Source: Clostridium drakei
GTDB lineage: Bacteria > Bacillota > Clostridia > Clostridiales > Clostridiaceae
Assembly (NCBI RefSeq): GCF_000633595.2
Contig: NZ_JIBU02000031.1
Span: 1 to 64,000 of the forward strand
Direction of reading: 5' to 3'
Length of the DNA: 64,000 bases
The notes beneath the pieces are model-generated. The model was not told where the DNA came from, ran no database searches, and saw only the letters and a program-made list of their open reading frames with translations. A program made the translations under genes and the position numbers. This document shows, in pieces, positions 46,999-55,845 of the stretch; within the stretch, counting starts at the first letter, position 1; each line of letters opens with the position of its first letter.

Positions 46999-47319
46999 TA
47001 ATTCTCCTCCTAATTTAAAATAATTCAGTTCAATACAGGCATTAACTATTTATATTTATTATGTAAATACTTGTAAGTTTCCTGTTTATACTGTGCATAT
47101 ATATTATATACAGTATGAACCTAAAAATCAATTAATTCATCCATAAAAGTAAAACAAAACTATTTATGGAAAAATATAATTATCAATCTATCTTATTCTA
47201 GTAATTAAATTTAATTTCACTTTTTTGATAAAATCTTGATTTTTATTTGATATTCTTATTTTACAAACAAAAGCAGTCATTTAACTGACTATAAACTTAT
47301 TATACAAGGAGCGTTAATT
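46999..47319. promoter_or_regulatory. Divergent promoter region of two peptide-resistance operons
   Basis: 320 AT-rich bases between the ykn-like (minus) and cpr-like (plus) operons. An inverted repeat ATACTGT (47088-47094) / ACAGTAT (47110-47116) with a 15-base centre is an operator candidate. A smaller one, AGTCA/TGACT, lies at about 47275-47290, just before the ribosome-binding site of the ATPase gene. The response regulator at 49663 is a plausible binder; this is inference. Confidence 0.45.
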
Positions 47320-48036
47320 ATGCAAGAAAATTATTTATTACAAACTGAAAAATTAATAAAAAAATTCAAAAAGGAATATTCCGTAAATTCTCTTTCCATT
47401 TCAATTCCTAAAAATCACATTTACGGATTGTTAGGTGCTAATGGAGCTGGAAAATCTACCACACTAAAAATGATAACAGGACTGTTAAAGCCCACTTCAG
47501 GCGAAATTATATTTGATGGTCACAAATGGAATCGTAATGACTTAAAAGATATTGGTTCTTTAATTGAACAGCCACCTATTTATGGTAACTTAACTGCAAA
47601 AGAAAATTTAAAGGTTCATACTACTCTTTTAGGGTTACCAGACAAACGTATTCGTGAAGTATTAAAAATTGTAGATTTGACAGATACTTACGATAAACAA
47701 GCTAAAAATTTCTCTATGGGAATGAAGCAACGTTTAGGTATTGCTATTGCAATTTTAAACCATCCAAAATTATTGATTTTAGATGAACCTACTAATGGAT
47801 TAGATCCTATAGGAATTCAAGACTTGCGAAAATTAATAAAGTCTTTTCCAGAGCAAGGAATTACAGTAATTTTATCCAGTCACATTTTAGCTGAAGTAGA
47901 ACAGGTTATAGACTATGTGGGAATTATGAGTCATGGTATTTTAGGCTACCAAAGCAAAATCAATCCTGGTGAAGATTTAGAAGCCTTATTTATGGACGTT
48001 GAACTCGAAACTAGAAAAAAGAGAGGAATTATATAA
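47320..48036 (+). CDS. Lantibiotic-protection ABC ATPase (CprA/MutF-like)
   Basis: A 238-residue ATPase with Walker A GANGAGKST, signature FSMGMKQRLG, Walker B LLILDEPTNGLDPIG and switch SSH. The start LLQTEKLIKKFKKEYSVNSLSISIPKN is typical of the SpaF/MutF/CprA immunity family. It shares its last base region with the next gene (overlap at 48036). With two permeases and a two-component system it matches the Clostridioides difficile cprABC-cprK/R arrangement. Confidence 0.95.
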   Translation: MQENYLLQTEKLIKKFKKEYSVNSLSISIPKNHIYGLLGANGAGKSTTLKMITGLLKPTSGEIIFDGHKWNRNDLKDIGSLIEQPPIYGNLTAKENLKVHTTLLGLPDKRIREVLKIVDLTDTYDKQAKNFSMGMKQRLGIAIAILNHPKLLILDEPTNGLDPIGIQDLRKLIKSFPEQGITVILSSHILAEVEQVIDYVGIMSHGILGYQSKINPGEDLEALFMDVELETRKKRGII

Positions 48037-48797
48037 TGATTAAATATTTAATTGCTGAAAATTTAAAAACTAAAAAAACTATACTTCGTAAATTATTAAT
48101 TTCTATACCAATGTTATGTGTAAGCCTTGCTCTTATTTTTGACTTTTTAGGTTTGGGATATTTTACTAGTAAATCTGCTTTTACTTCAATAAATCATTGG
48201 TCATTATCCTGGATGCCACTTTTAGTTGTTTTTCTTACAGGTATGTTTCATAAAATTGAGCAAAACAGTACAGGCTATAAAACCATTTTTTCTTTTCCAA
48301 TCGATTTAAAGAAAAGCTGGATAGCTAAAATTGCAATTTTATCATTTTTTACATTAATAGCTTCCCTATTTTTAGGACTACTTACAACTATATTAAATAT
48401 TGCATTTACCAGTACAGAAGCAAGTGTTGTTCCATTTTATAATTGTCTTATATCAATTATCATAAGCTGGATTACATCACTTTGGCAAATTCCATTATGC
48501 TTATGGTTAAGTAGAAAAATAAACTTTTTCATCTTATTAGTATTAACTTATGGTGCTAATTTGGAACTTGGTGCAAGCAGAGCTCCCTCTTCTTTATGGT
48601 GGTTATTCCCATGGAGTATACCTCTTAGATTACAATGTCCGTTACTACACTTACATCCTAATTGTTTACCACTAGATTCAAATAGCGCATTATTAAATTC
48701 TTCAGTTATTCCAGTTGGAATTGTATTAAGCATTTTGTTGTTTTTTACATTAATCCTTCTTACAAGTTATTCATTTAGTACAAGTGAGGTATGTTAG
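48036..48797 (+). CDS. Lantibiotic-immunity permease, MutE/EpiE type (CprB-like)
   Basis: A 253-residue membrane protein with six helices. It starts YLIAENLKTKKTILRKLL, the usual cytoplasmic lead of the MutE/SpaE family, and has WWLFPWSIPLRL in the loop before the last helix. It overlaps the ATPase gene by one base and ends one base before the second permease. It exports or expels lantibiotics from the membrane. Confidence 0.92.
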   Translation: MIKYLIAENLKTKKTILRKLLISIPMLCVSLALIFDFLGLGYFTSKSAFTSINHWSLSWMPLLVVFLTGMFHKIEQNSTGYKTIFSFPIDLKKSWIAKIAILSFFTLIASLFLGLLTTILNIAFTSTEASVVPFYNCLISIIISWITSLWQIPLCLWLSRKINFFILLVLTYGANLELGASRAPSSLWWLFPWSIPLRLQCPLLHLHPNCLPLDSNSALLNSSVIPVGIVLSILLFFTLILLTSYSFSTSEVC

Positions 48798-48798
48798 T

Positions 48799-49560
48799 AT
48801 GATTACATTTTGGCACAGTTATAAAGCAGAATTTTTAAAAAATAAACATGGTGTTTTTCTATGGACGCATATTATATTGCCTTTTCTCTTAGTTATTTTT
48901 ATAACTTTTTATAGATTTGGAAAATTAAATGATTTAGCTTTATTTGATTATTTCTTTAAAATAATTGGTTTTTTCTTTCCATTAATTGCTGCAGTCCTTT
49001 GCGGATTAATTGCAGATCAAGAAAAACAAGCTGGTCACTGTCAAATAATGCTCAGCAAACTACCTCGTAAGACAACTACCTTTGTAAGTCAATTGTGTAT
49101 GCTTCTTACCATGAGTTTAGCTTCTATATATTTAGCAATTATATTATTTATAATATCAATGAAATGTATAATACATGTAAATAATATTAATTATCTCTTA
49201 TATTTTAAAACAGGTTTTTTCATATTTTTAAGTGTTATTTTTCTTTACAGTTTATATTTAGCTTTGGCCTACCATTTTAGTACTGGAGTTTGTATTGTCA
49301 CTGGATTTGCTGGTTTAATCATTGCTGCTTTAGCCTCTACAGGTCAAGGAGATAGTGTCTGGATGTTCTTGCCCTGGGTATGGCCTATGAGAATTGTAAA
49401 CTTTATACTTAAGTTTGAATTTAAACTTTCGGGAGAAGTACTATCAAATTATACATACAGAGAACTAACTACAAGTTTAACATTTATGACCGTAATGACA
49501 ATTTGCTGTATTGTAATTTATATTCTTTCATTTCATTTTTGGGAAGGTAGACAAAAATAA
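48799..49560 (+). CDS. Lantibiotic-immunity permease, MutG/SpaG type (CprC-like)
   Basis: About 253 residues with six membrane helices and the family start TFWHSYKAEFLKNKHG; WMFLPWVWPMRIVNF parallels the loop of the partner permease. I chose ATG 48799, right after the previous stop, over an upstream in-frame GTG. It forms a heterodimer with the MutE-type permease. Confidence 0.92.
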   Translation: MITFWHSYKAEFLKNKHGVFLWTHIILPFLLVIFITFYRFGKLNDLALFDYFFKIIGFFFPLIAAVLCGLIADQEKQAGHCQIMLSKLPRKTTTFVSQLCMLLTMSLASIYLAIILFIISMKCIIHVNNINYLLYFKTGFFIFLSVIFLYSLYLALAYHFSTGVCIVTGFAGLIIAALASTGQGDSVWMFLPWVWPMRIVNFILKFEFKLSGEVLSNYTYRELTTSLTFMTVMTICCIVIYILSFHFWEGRQK

Positions 49561-49662
49561 CTAAAATTTAGTAAAATAAATTCTATGTAGTTTCACTCAA
49601 TTTTGGCATATACAAAATATAAACCTAAAGCTGAGTTATTAAATGTACAAGGATGTGAAATC

Positions 49663-50325
49663 ATGGCAAAAATTTTAGCTGTAGACGATGATAAACGAAT
49701 TTTAAAATTAATAAAAAATGCTTTAGAAATTAATAATCATGAGGTAGTTACATTGCAAAATGCAGAAAATACTCCTATAGAAAACTTTTGTGAATATGAT
49801 TTAATTTTACTTGATGTAATGATGCCAGGAATAGATGGATTTAAACTTTGTGAAAAAATACGTAATTCAGTAGATTCTCCAATTATTTTTTTAACAGCAA
49901 AAACAGAAGAATCTGCAATTGTTAAAGGCTTAACTCTTGGTGGTGATGATTATATATCCAAACCTTTTGGAGTAATGGAGCTCAACGCTCGTGTTGACGC
50001 ATATCTTAGGAGACAAAATCGGGGAAAATCTACTAGAAAATTAATATATGAAAATATTACAATTGATTTTGATAAAAAGGAAATCAGCATTGGCGGTAAT
50101 ACTATTAATTTCACTAAAAATGAGTATAACATTTGTGAATATTTAGCATTAAATCGTGGAAAAGTATTTACAAAGCAGGCAATTTTCGAATCAATTTATG
50201 ACCTTGATAGTGATACTCAATTCTCAGTAATCACTGAATATATAAGATTAATTCGTAATAAATTTAAAACTTTTGATTGCTCTCCTATTGAAACAGTTTG
50301 GGGGGTTGGATACATGTGGAAATAA
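49663..50325 (+). CDS. OmpR-family response regulator (CprR-like)
   Basis: About 220 residues. The receiver has ILAVDDDKR, the phosphoacceptor in LILLDVMMPG and the lysine in DYISKPFGV. The winged helix ends ETVWGVGYMWK. ATG 49663 follows AAGGATGTGA; a longer frame from 49603 has no ribosome-binding site. It lies about 100 bases after the transporter genes and overlaps the kinase gene. It likely activates the transporter in response to lantibiotics. Confidence 0.92.
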   Translation: MAKILAVDDDKRILKLIKNALEINNHEVVTLQNAENTPIENFCEYDLILLDVMMPGIDGFKLCEKIRNSVDSPIIFLTAKTEESAIVKGLTLGGDDYISKPFGVMELNARVDAYLRRQNRGKSTRKLIYENITIDFDKKEISIGGNTINFTKNEYNICEYLALNRGKVFTKQAIFESIYDLDSDTQFSVITEYIRLIRNKFKTFDCSPIETVWGVGYMWK

Positions 50326-51677
50326 AAAAAACATCTATGCAAGCATATGTTATTAAATTCATTTTTAAAATAGCATTTTGTTTTATATCGTCCTTATTAG
50401 CCCTTTTTCTTATTTTTAGTTATATGATAAATTCACACATACTTCTACCTTCTAATTATTCACAACAGATGGTAGAAAAATCTAAAGAAAACATAAAAAA
50501 TGCTAAAGAAGTAACTTCTAACTTAATACCAGAAAACTTAAACTATATTATTTTGGACAAACAAACTTTAAATGTAAAGAAAGGCAGTATGAGTGACTCA
50601 GAAATAAAAAAAGCTAAATTAAGCGTTAAGGACCCTCAAATTGGAATTAATGTTTATGAGGTAATTGAGCGATCAAAAGAATACTGCATAATACATTATC
50701 AATTAGTTGTTCAATTTAAAAATCCTGTACTTAGTAAATTGATACCTTATCCTGAAATAGCTCTACTAGTACTTTTTATTATCACCTTATTAACTACACT
50801 ATACATTCTTTCTTTACAGTTTTCAAATAGAATAAAAAATGAATTAAGCAAATTCAGTTATATTACTGAAAAGATTGAAAAACAAGATCTAGATTTTGAA
50901 GTGCAAAATGCATACTTTATAGAGCATCAAAAGGTTATGGATTCCTTGGATAGTTTACGCTATAGCTTAAAAAAATCTTTAACAATTCAATTTGAACAGG
51001 AAAAAAACAAAGGAGAACAAATTAGTGCACTAGCCCACGATATTAAGATCCCTATTACCGTTATCAAAGGAAATGCAGAACTACTAAATATTACACAAAA
51101 AGATGAAAAAGTATTGGATTTCACAAATGAAATTATGGAAGCAACAGGTGAGATAGAATATTATACCCAGCTTTTAATTGATGCATCTAAAAATGATGAT
51201 ACTTTTATACTACATAAAGAAAAGATTACTATAAATGAATTTTTAAGCATAATTGAAAAAGATACACTTTCCTCTATTGGGAATAACAATATTTGTTTTA
51301 ATTTTAATAACAAGATACCTAATGAATTAATGTGCAATATTGATTCTATGTCAATGAAACGCGCATTCATGAATATTATTATAAATGCCATTGAATACAC
51401 TAAAGATGTATTAGCTTTAGATGCTTATTTAAAGGATAATTTAGCTTATTTCATAATTACCGATTCTGGAAATGGTTTTTCTACTGAAGCATTAAAAAAA
51501 GCTACAGAATTATTTTACACCAATAATAAGAGCCGAAGCCAAACAGGCCATTATGGTATTGGATTATCTTTTGCAAATAAAGTAATTAACGCTCATAATG
51601 GTAAGCTTAATATACAAAATGATATAAATACTGGTGGTGGGCAAATTATAATTTCACTGCCTATAGAACTTGATTAA
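50316..51677 (+). CDS. Sensor histidine kinase (CprK/SpaK-like)
   Basis: About 453 residues. Two membrane helices (about 17-40 and 152-173) flank an extracellular domain of about 110 residues. HisKA carries the histidine in ISALAHDIKIPITVIKGNAELL. ATP-binding motifs are IIINAIEYT (N), DSGNGFS (G1) and GIGLSFANKVI (G2). The start is GTG 50316 within the last codons of the regulator gene, with a G-rich ribosome-binding site; ATG 50337 is an alternative. It has the layout of lantibiotic-sensing EnvZ/NisK-type kinases. Confidence 0.9.
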   Translation: MEIKKTSMQAYVIKFIFKIAFCFISSLLALFLIFSYMINSHILLPSNYSQQMVEKSKENIKNAKEVTSNLIPENLNYIILDKQTLNVKKGSMSDSEIKKAKLSVKDPQIGINVYEVIERSKEYCIIHYQLVVQFKNPVLSKLIPYPEIALLVLFIITLLTTLYILSLQFSNRIKNELSKFSYITEKIEKQDLDFEVQNAYFIEHQKVMDSLDSLRYSLKKSLTIQFEQEKNKGEQISALAHDIKIPITVIKGNAELLNITQKDEKVLDFTNEIMEATGEIEYYTQLLIDASKNDDTFILHKEKITINEFLSIIEKDTLSSIGNNNICFNFNNKIPNELMCNIDSMSMKRAFMNIIINAIEYTKDVLALDAYLKDNLAYFIITDSGNGFSTEALKKATELFYTNNKSRSQTGHYGIGLSFANKVINAHNGKLNIQNDINTGGGQIIISLPIELD

Positions 51678-51753
51678 TTAAATTTCTGCAAATTCATAAA
51701 AGAATCTCTTTTTTAAACTTATTAATATCAATACTATATATCCTAAAAAAATT

Positions 51754-51801
51754 AAATTTAAAGCTTTCAGCATATTTATTAATACTAAAAGCTTTAAATT
51801 T
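51754..51801. terminator. Bidirectional terminator
   Basis: AAATTTAAAGCTTT (51754-51767) pairs perfectly with AAAGCTTTAAATTT (51788-51801), loop of 20. It separates the convergent kinase gene and xdhC. Confidence 0.75.
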
Positions 51802-51853
51802 AATTAATTCTAAAATCTTATCAACTACATGATTATTAAGCTTTTTTACGCTA

Positions 51854-52960
51854 TTACTCTTCCTTTAAATGACAACAAGATCCAGAATCACTATCTTTCT
51901 TTTTAGCACCTTCATTTTCTCCTTCTGCCCTAACTTTGATCAATTCTCCTACAATACTTACTGCAATTTCTTCAGGTGTTTCAGCACATATACTAGTTCC
52001 AATTGGTGAATAAACACGCTTAATTTCTTCTTCTGTATATCCTTTACTACGCAACCCATTATAAATTTTATCTCTTTTACTTCGGCTGCCTATCATACCA
52101 ATATATCTTGCTTCACTTCTAAGTACCTGTTCTAAAACAATCTTATCATAAAGATGTCCCCTAGATACAATTACTAAGTAACTATCCTCATTAATATTTA
52201 AATCAGGTAATTTATTAAAAGAATCAATAACCATAAGCTCCGTAGGTTCTGAAAATCTTTTGCTGTTAGCATAATCTTCTCTATCATCTAACACCACAGT
52301 CTTAAAACCTACAGTTTCACATAGAGGTGCAATTCTTTGGGATACATGACCTGCTCCAAAAATATAAACTGTACCTGCTGGCCTAAGAGGTTCTACTAAG
52401 AAACGCTGGTTATCTATTACTTCAGCATGAATAGATATTTTAGCTGGACCAGCTATGAGCTTTTCTAGAATATATTGATCACAATCAATACTGCCAATAA
52501 GAGTTTTATTTGGTTTTACTATACACTGCTGTCTTCTAAGACTATTTTTATTAGAATCATTATCCAAAATCGTAATAAGCCAAGCTTTTTCCCTATTCTC
52601 ATGAATTTTTTGTGCAGCTTCATAAACCACTTTATTGTTTTCATCATAAGCATCAATAAAATCTATTAATACTTCACCTTTTCCACCACAAATCATATCC
52701 ATTGCTTCTACATCTCTACTGGTTAAATCAAATGACTGCATTTTTGTTTCTCTAGCTTTAAATGATTTCAATGCAAGTTCTATAGCATTTGCCTCTAAAC
52801 GTCCCCCTCCTATAGTACCTACAATTGAACCATCTTCATGAACTACCATTTTAGCTCCAGCAGTACGTGGTGCTGAACCAGTTTTATCAAAAATGGTTGC
52901 AAGTATAAAGCTTTCCTTTTTATTTAAAAGGTCTATCATTTCTTTATACAATTTTTTCAT
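51854..52960 (-). CDS. xdhC: XdhC/CoxI family molybdenum-hydroxylase maturation factor
   Basis: A 368-residue protein. The N-terminal XdhC/CoxI domain has TIFDKTGSAPRTAGAKM, GTIGGGRLEANAIE and CGGKGEVLIDF. The C-terminal Rossmann domain has VYIFGAGHVSQRIAPL and a conserved IGMIGSRSKR. XdhC binds molybdenum cofactor and inserts it, sulfurated, into xanthine dehydrogenase-type enzymes. No such enzyme lies in this window, so it serves genes elsewhere. A polar tail with a cysteine pair and histidine (SGSCCHLKEE) is additional to the usual domain and might bind metal. Confidence 0.92.
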   Translation of the reverse strand: MKKLYKEMIDLLNKKESFILATIFDKTGSAPRTAGAKMVVHEDGSIVGTIGGGRLEANAIELALKSFKARETKMQSFDLTSRDVEAMDMICGGKGEVLIDFIDAYDENNKVVYEAAQKIHENREKAWLITILDNDSNKNSLRRQQCIVKPNKTLIGSIDCDQYILEKLIAGPAKISIHAEVIDNQRFLVEPLRPAGTVYIFGAGHVSQRIAPLCETVGFKTVVLDDREDYANSKRFSEPTELMVIDSFNKLPDLNINEDSYLVIVSRGHLYDKIVLEQVLRSEARYIGMIGSRSKRDKIYNGLRSKGYTEEEIKRVYSPIGTSICAETPEEIAVSIVGELIKVRAEGENEGAKKKDSDSGSCCHLKEE

Positions 52961-53089
52961 TTATATTTCCTCCAATTAATTATTCTTAATGCTAATATTC
53001 TACATATTCCATGTAAATCCTTTATATGTTATATCAATTTATTAGAATTGTTTAAAAATTTCAAAAATCAAAATATGGATATTTAGAAT

Positions 53090-53124
53090 AAAAAACCACT
53101 TGAACATTACTTCAAAGTGGTTTT
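53090..53124 (-). terminator. Rho-independent terminator of the LRR gene
   Basis: On the minus strand AAAACCACTT pairs with AAGTGGTTTT around a 13-base loop, followed by a T run. It lies about 55 bases after the LRR stop codon. Confidence 0.85.
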
Positions 53125-53179
53125 CAAACATATATCATTAAATGGATATTTAATTTTAAACTAATATGGTTAAACCTTT

Positions 53180-55231
53180 TTAAGATTCACTATCATAATA
53201 AATGTTACAATTTGATAATGCTTCTTTTAATACTTCTTTATCAGAATCACTTATTTCATTGTTATTTACCCAAAGAGTTTTTAAATTATTTAGCCCTTTA
53301 AGTGGATTTATATTGCTTATTTTACAATTAGACAAGTTAAGAGATTTTAAATTGTTCAATATTTGTATGGCACTTATATTTTCAATTTCATTATTATTTA
53401 AATTAAGAGTCTCCAATTTGGTTAATCCTTTTAGCTTACTTATATCACTAAATTCATTATAACTTAAGTTTAGCATTTCCAAATTTGTTAAACTACTTAA
53501 TACGCTTATATCGGTAATTTGATTATCTCCTAAATCAAGGGTTTGCAAACTTGTTAAATTTTCTATTCCACTGATATCTTTTATGTTCTTATGTGAAGCA
53601 TTTAAAGATATAATATTTTTAACATCTGTTATATAAATATCTCCTGCTTCCTTATTTATCTTATCTCTTACTGCTTTTTCTAAATTCTCATCTTTAAATA
53701 TAACTATATCCTTTGAATCAGTAGAATCTGACATATTAAAATCTTTATCTATAAGATTATCATAATATCCCTTTACAGGACTATAATCTGATATTTGATT
53801 CTTAGACAAATAAAGAGTCTTTAAATTAGTTAACCATTTCAATTTAGTTATATTAGTAATTCTATTATTCTTTAAGGAAAGTTCACTCAAATTATTTAGA
53901 TACTGTAATGGAGTTATATCATTAATTTTATTATCTTCTAAATCAAGCTGCTTTAGATCAGTTAAATTTTGTAAAGATCTTATATCACTTATTTCATTGT
54001 CATTAAGCAAAAGAGTTTCAAGCTTAGTTAAATTTTTCAATTCACTTATATCATTTATCTTGCTTTGCGATAAATCAAGAAACTGTAAATTAGTTAAATT
54101 TTTTATCCCACTAATATCCTGTATTCCCTCAGCATAAGGCTTTAAAGACACAATTTTTTCAACATCGCTTTTATAAATACCCCCTGATGGCTTATTTATT
54201 TCACTTCTTACTGCTTTCTCTAAATTTCCATCCTTAAAGATTACTACATTATCATCAGTAGAATCTATTAAATCAAAATCCTTATTGAGGATTTTACTGT
54301 AATATGCTCTTGTAGGATTATAATCTAAAATTTTATTTTGCCCCAAGTAAAGAAGATTTAAATTAGTCAATCCTCTTAATGCATTTATACTGCTAATTCT
54401 ATTGTTTTTTAAAGAAAGCTGCTGTAAATTAGTAAGGCCTTGTAATGGTTCTATATCTATTATTTCATTACCATTTAGTAAGAGCATATATAGATAAGTA
54501 AAATATTTTAATTCACTTATATCACTTATTTCATTGTTATTTAAATTAAGATAATACAAATTATTTAATCCTCTTAATTCATTAATATCACTTATTTCAT
54601 TTTGTGATAAATCTAAATCTCGTAAATAAGATAAATACCTTAATACACTTACATGGCTTAGTTGATTCTGTGATAAATTAAGAATCTGTAAATCAGTTAA
54701 ATTTTCTATTCCAGTAATATCATCTATATTACTGCTAGAAGCATCTAAGTTTGTAATATTTTCAACATCACTTTTATAAATATCTCCTATAGGTTTATTT
54801 ATACTATTTCTTATTAATTTTTCCAAATTGTTATTTTTAAAAGTAATTACATAGCTACTTTTAATATTGAAATGAAGTCTATACTCATTTTTTAAAGGTT
54901 TTCCTGATTTTGAATGTGCATTAGCTCCAATATTTAATATATAACTTTTTCCTGGTATATAACCACCTTGTGGAGCTGTTACTAAAAGTGTTTTAGTATC
55001 CTGACCTTGTTTAATTTCTACACCTACCTTATTCCCATTATTATCAGTTACAGTAATACTATTTTTAGTCAAATCATCAAATCCAACTTCTCCAGTAAAT
55101 TTTAAAGTCCAAGTTTTATTAGATTCTACTGTTTGATCATCAATAAATTTTGCAGCTTTAACAGTATTGGTTAAAAATAGGCTTGTACACATAATACCTA
55201 ATATAATGAATAATCTAAATTTTTTAATCAT
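53180..55231 (-). CDS. Secreted leucine-rich-repeat protein (internalin-like)
   Basis: A 683-residue exported protein. A signal peptide (about 1-26, ending TVKA) is followed by an Ig-like/SwmB-type beta domain (about 30-128). Three tandem modules start near residues 132, 327 and 509. Each opens with a related helical cap (FKNNNLEKLIRNSINK, FKDGNLEKAVRSEINK, FKDENLEKAVRDKINK) and carries five to eight 22-residue leucine-rich repeats of the bacterial type (LTNLxxLxLxxNxIxDIxxL). There is no LPxTG, SLH or choline-binding anchor, so it is probably released or held non-covalently. The likely role is protein or cell binding. Confidence 0.9.
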   Translation of the reverse strand: MIKKFRLFIILGIMCTSLFLTNTVKAAKFIDDQTVESNKTWTLKFTGEVGFDDLTKNSITVTDNNGNKVGVEIKQGQDTKTLLVTAPQGGYIPGKSYILNIGANAHSKSGKPLKNEYRLHFNIKSSYVITFKNNNLEKLIRNSINKPIGDIYKSDVENITNLDASSSNIDDITGIENLTDLQILNLSQNQLSHVSVLRYLSYLRDLDLSQNEISDINELRGLNNLYYLNLNNNEISDISELKYFTYLYMLLLNGNEIIDIEPLQGLTNLQQLSLKNNRISSINALRGLTNLNLLYLGQNKILDYNPTRAYYSKILNKDFDLIDSTDDNVVIFKDGNLEKAVRSEINKPSGGIYKSDVEKIVSLKPYAEGIQDISGIKNLTNLQFLDLSQSKINDISELKNLTKLETLLLNDNEISDIRSLQNLTDLKQLDLEDNKINDITPLQYLNNLSELSLKNNRITNITKLKWLTNLKTLYLSKNQISDYSPVKGYYDNLIDKDFNMSDSTDSKDIVIFKDENLEKAVRDKINKEAGDIYITDVKNIISLNASHKNIKDISGIENLTSLQTLDLGDNQITDISVLSSLTNLEMLNLSYNEFSDISKLKGLTKLETLNLNNNEIENISAIQILNNLKSLNLSNCKISNINPLKGLNNLKTLWVNNNEISDSDKEVLKEALSNCNIYYDSES

Positions 55232-55845
55232 AGCTCTTCCCCCTACTCTATGTATTTATCTAATGTTCCAATTTATATTGTTTCTATAAATTTAAATTCA
55301 AAACATAATTAAATAACTTTTATTTTATTTAGAAAAAACTTAAACTATTTTGTATTAACTTAATTTTAAGCTATATAGATCAAAACTCTTAATACACATT
55401 ATATACTTGTATTATAAACCTTGTTTTTATTACTTTCCATAAATTTCATCCTATTTTTAATTTTATATTTAAAATGTTTTATTTTTATATAATTGTTTCT
55501 ATTCATTTCCTTTTTTTATAACAATAATTTAATATGTGTTTTTATAGTTTTTTGTGAGTTTTAAAGGATTATTTAAACTTATTGCTCAGCTTAATACAAT
55601 TAAAACCATCTCATTAAAATCCATTTTTTACATTTTTATCCACATAATCCACAACTTTATCCACAACCTTATATTTTACCTTGAAAAAACTATTATTTCT
55701 ATTTTATCTTTTGGATTTTTTTTGAAACATGCTATTTAAATATGCTGTATATTTTTAAAATATTTCATAAATTTAACATAGAGAAAAGTAAAATAATCAG
55801 CTTTTCCCTATGCTTCTCAAATTTTTATTCTTTATACAAAATTTT
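55232..55845. promoter_or_regulatory. Long non-coding gap
   Basis: 614 very AT-rich bases between the LRR gene and a chemoreceptor, both on the minus strand. A plus-strand frame at 55554-55739 has no ribosome-binding site and is not believed. The notable content is the DnaA-box-like cluster annotated separately and an imperfect hairpin ATAGAGAAAAG/CTTTTCCCTAT at 55778-55811 that could weakly terminate the chemoreceptor transcript. The left part must hold the LRR gene promoter. Confidence 0.5.
55636..55665 (+). promoter_or_regulatory. Cluster of three DnaA-box-like sites
   Basis: TTATCCACA occurs at 55636-55644 and 55657-55665, both perfect matches to the DnaA box, with TAATCCACA (one difference) at 55645-55653, all in the same orientation. 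The first two abut with 9-base spacing. No dnaA, dnaN or other replication gene is in the window, so this is not the usual oriC context. It could be a DnaA-titrating or reactivating locus, or a DnaA-regulated promoter. Confidence 0.5.

Noticed and set aside
55636-55665. Chromosomal replication origin
   Set aside because: Only three boxes and no dnaA, dnaN, recF or gyr genes nearby; kept only as a DnaA-binding candidate.
55554-55739. 61-residue plus-strand frame over the DnaA-box cluster
   Set aside because: No ribosome-binding site and Ile/Phe/His-rich content expected of random AT-rich DNA.
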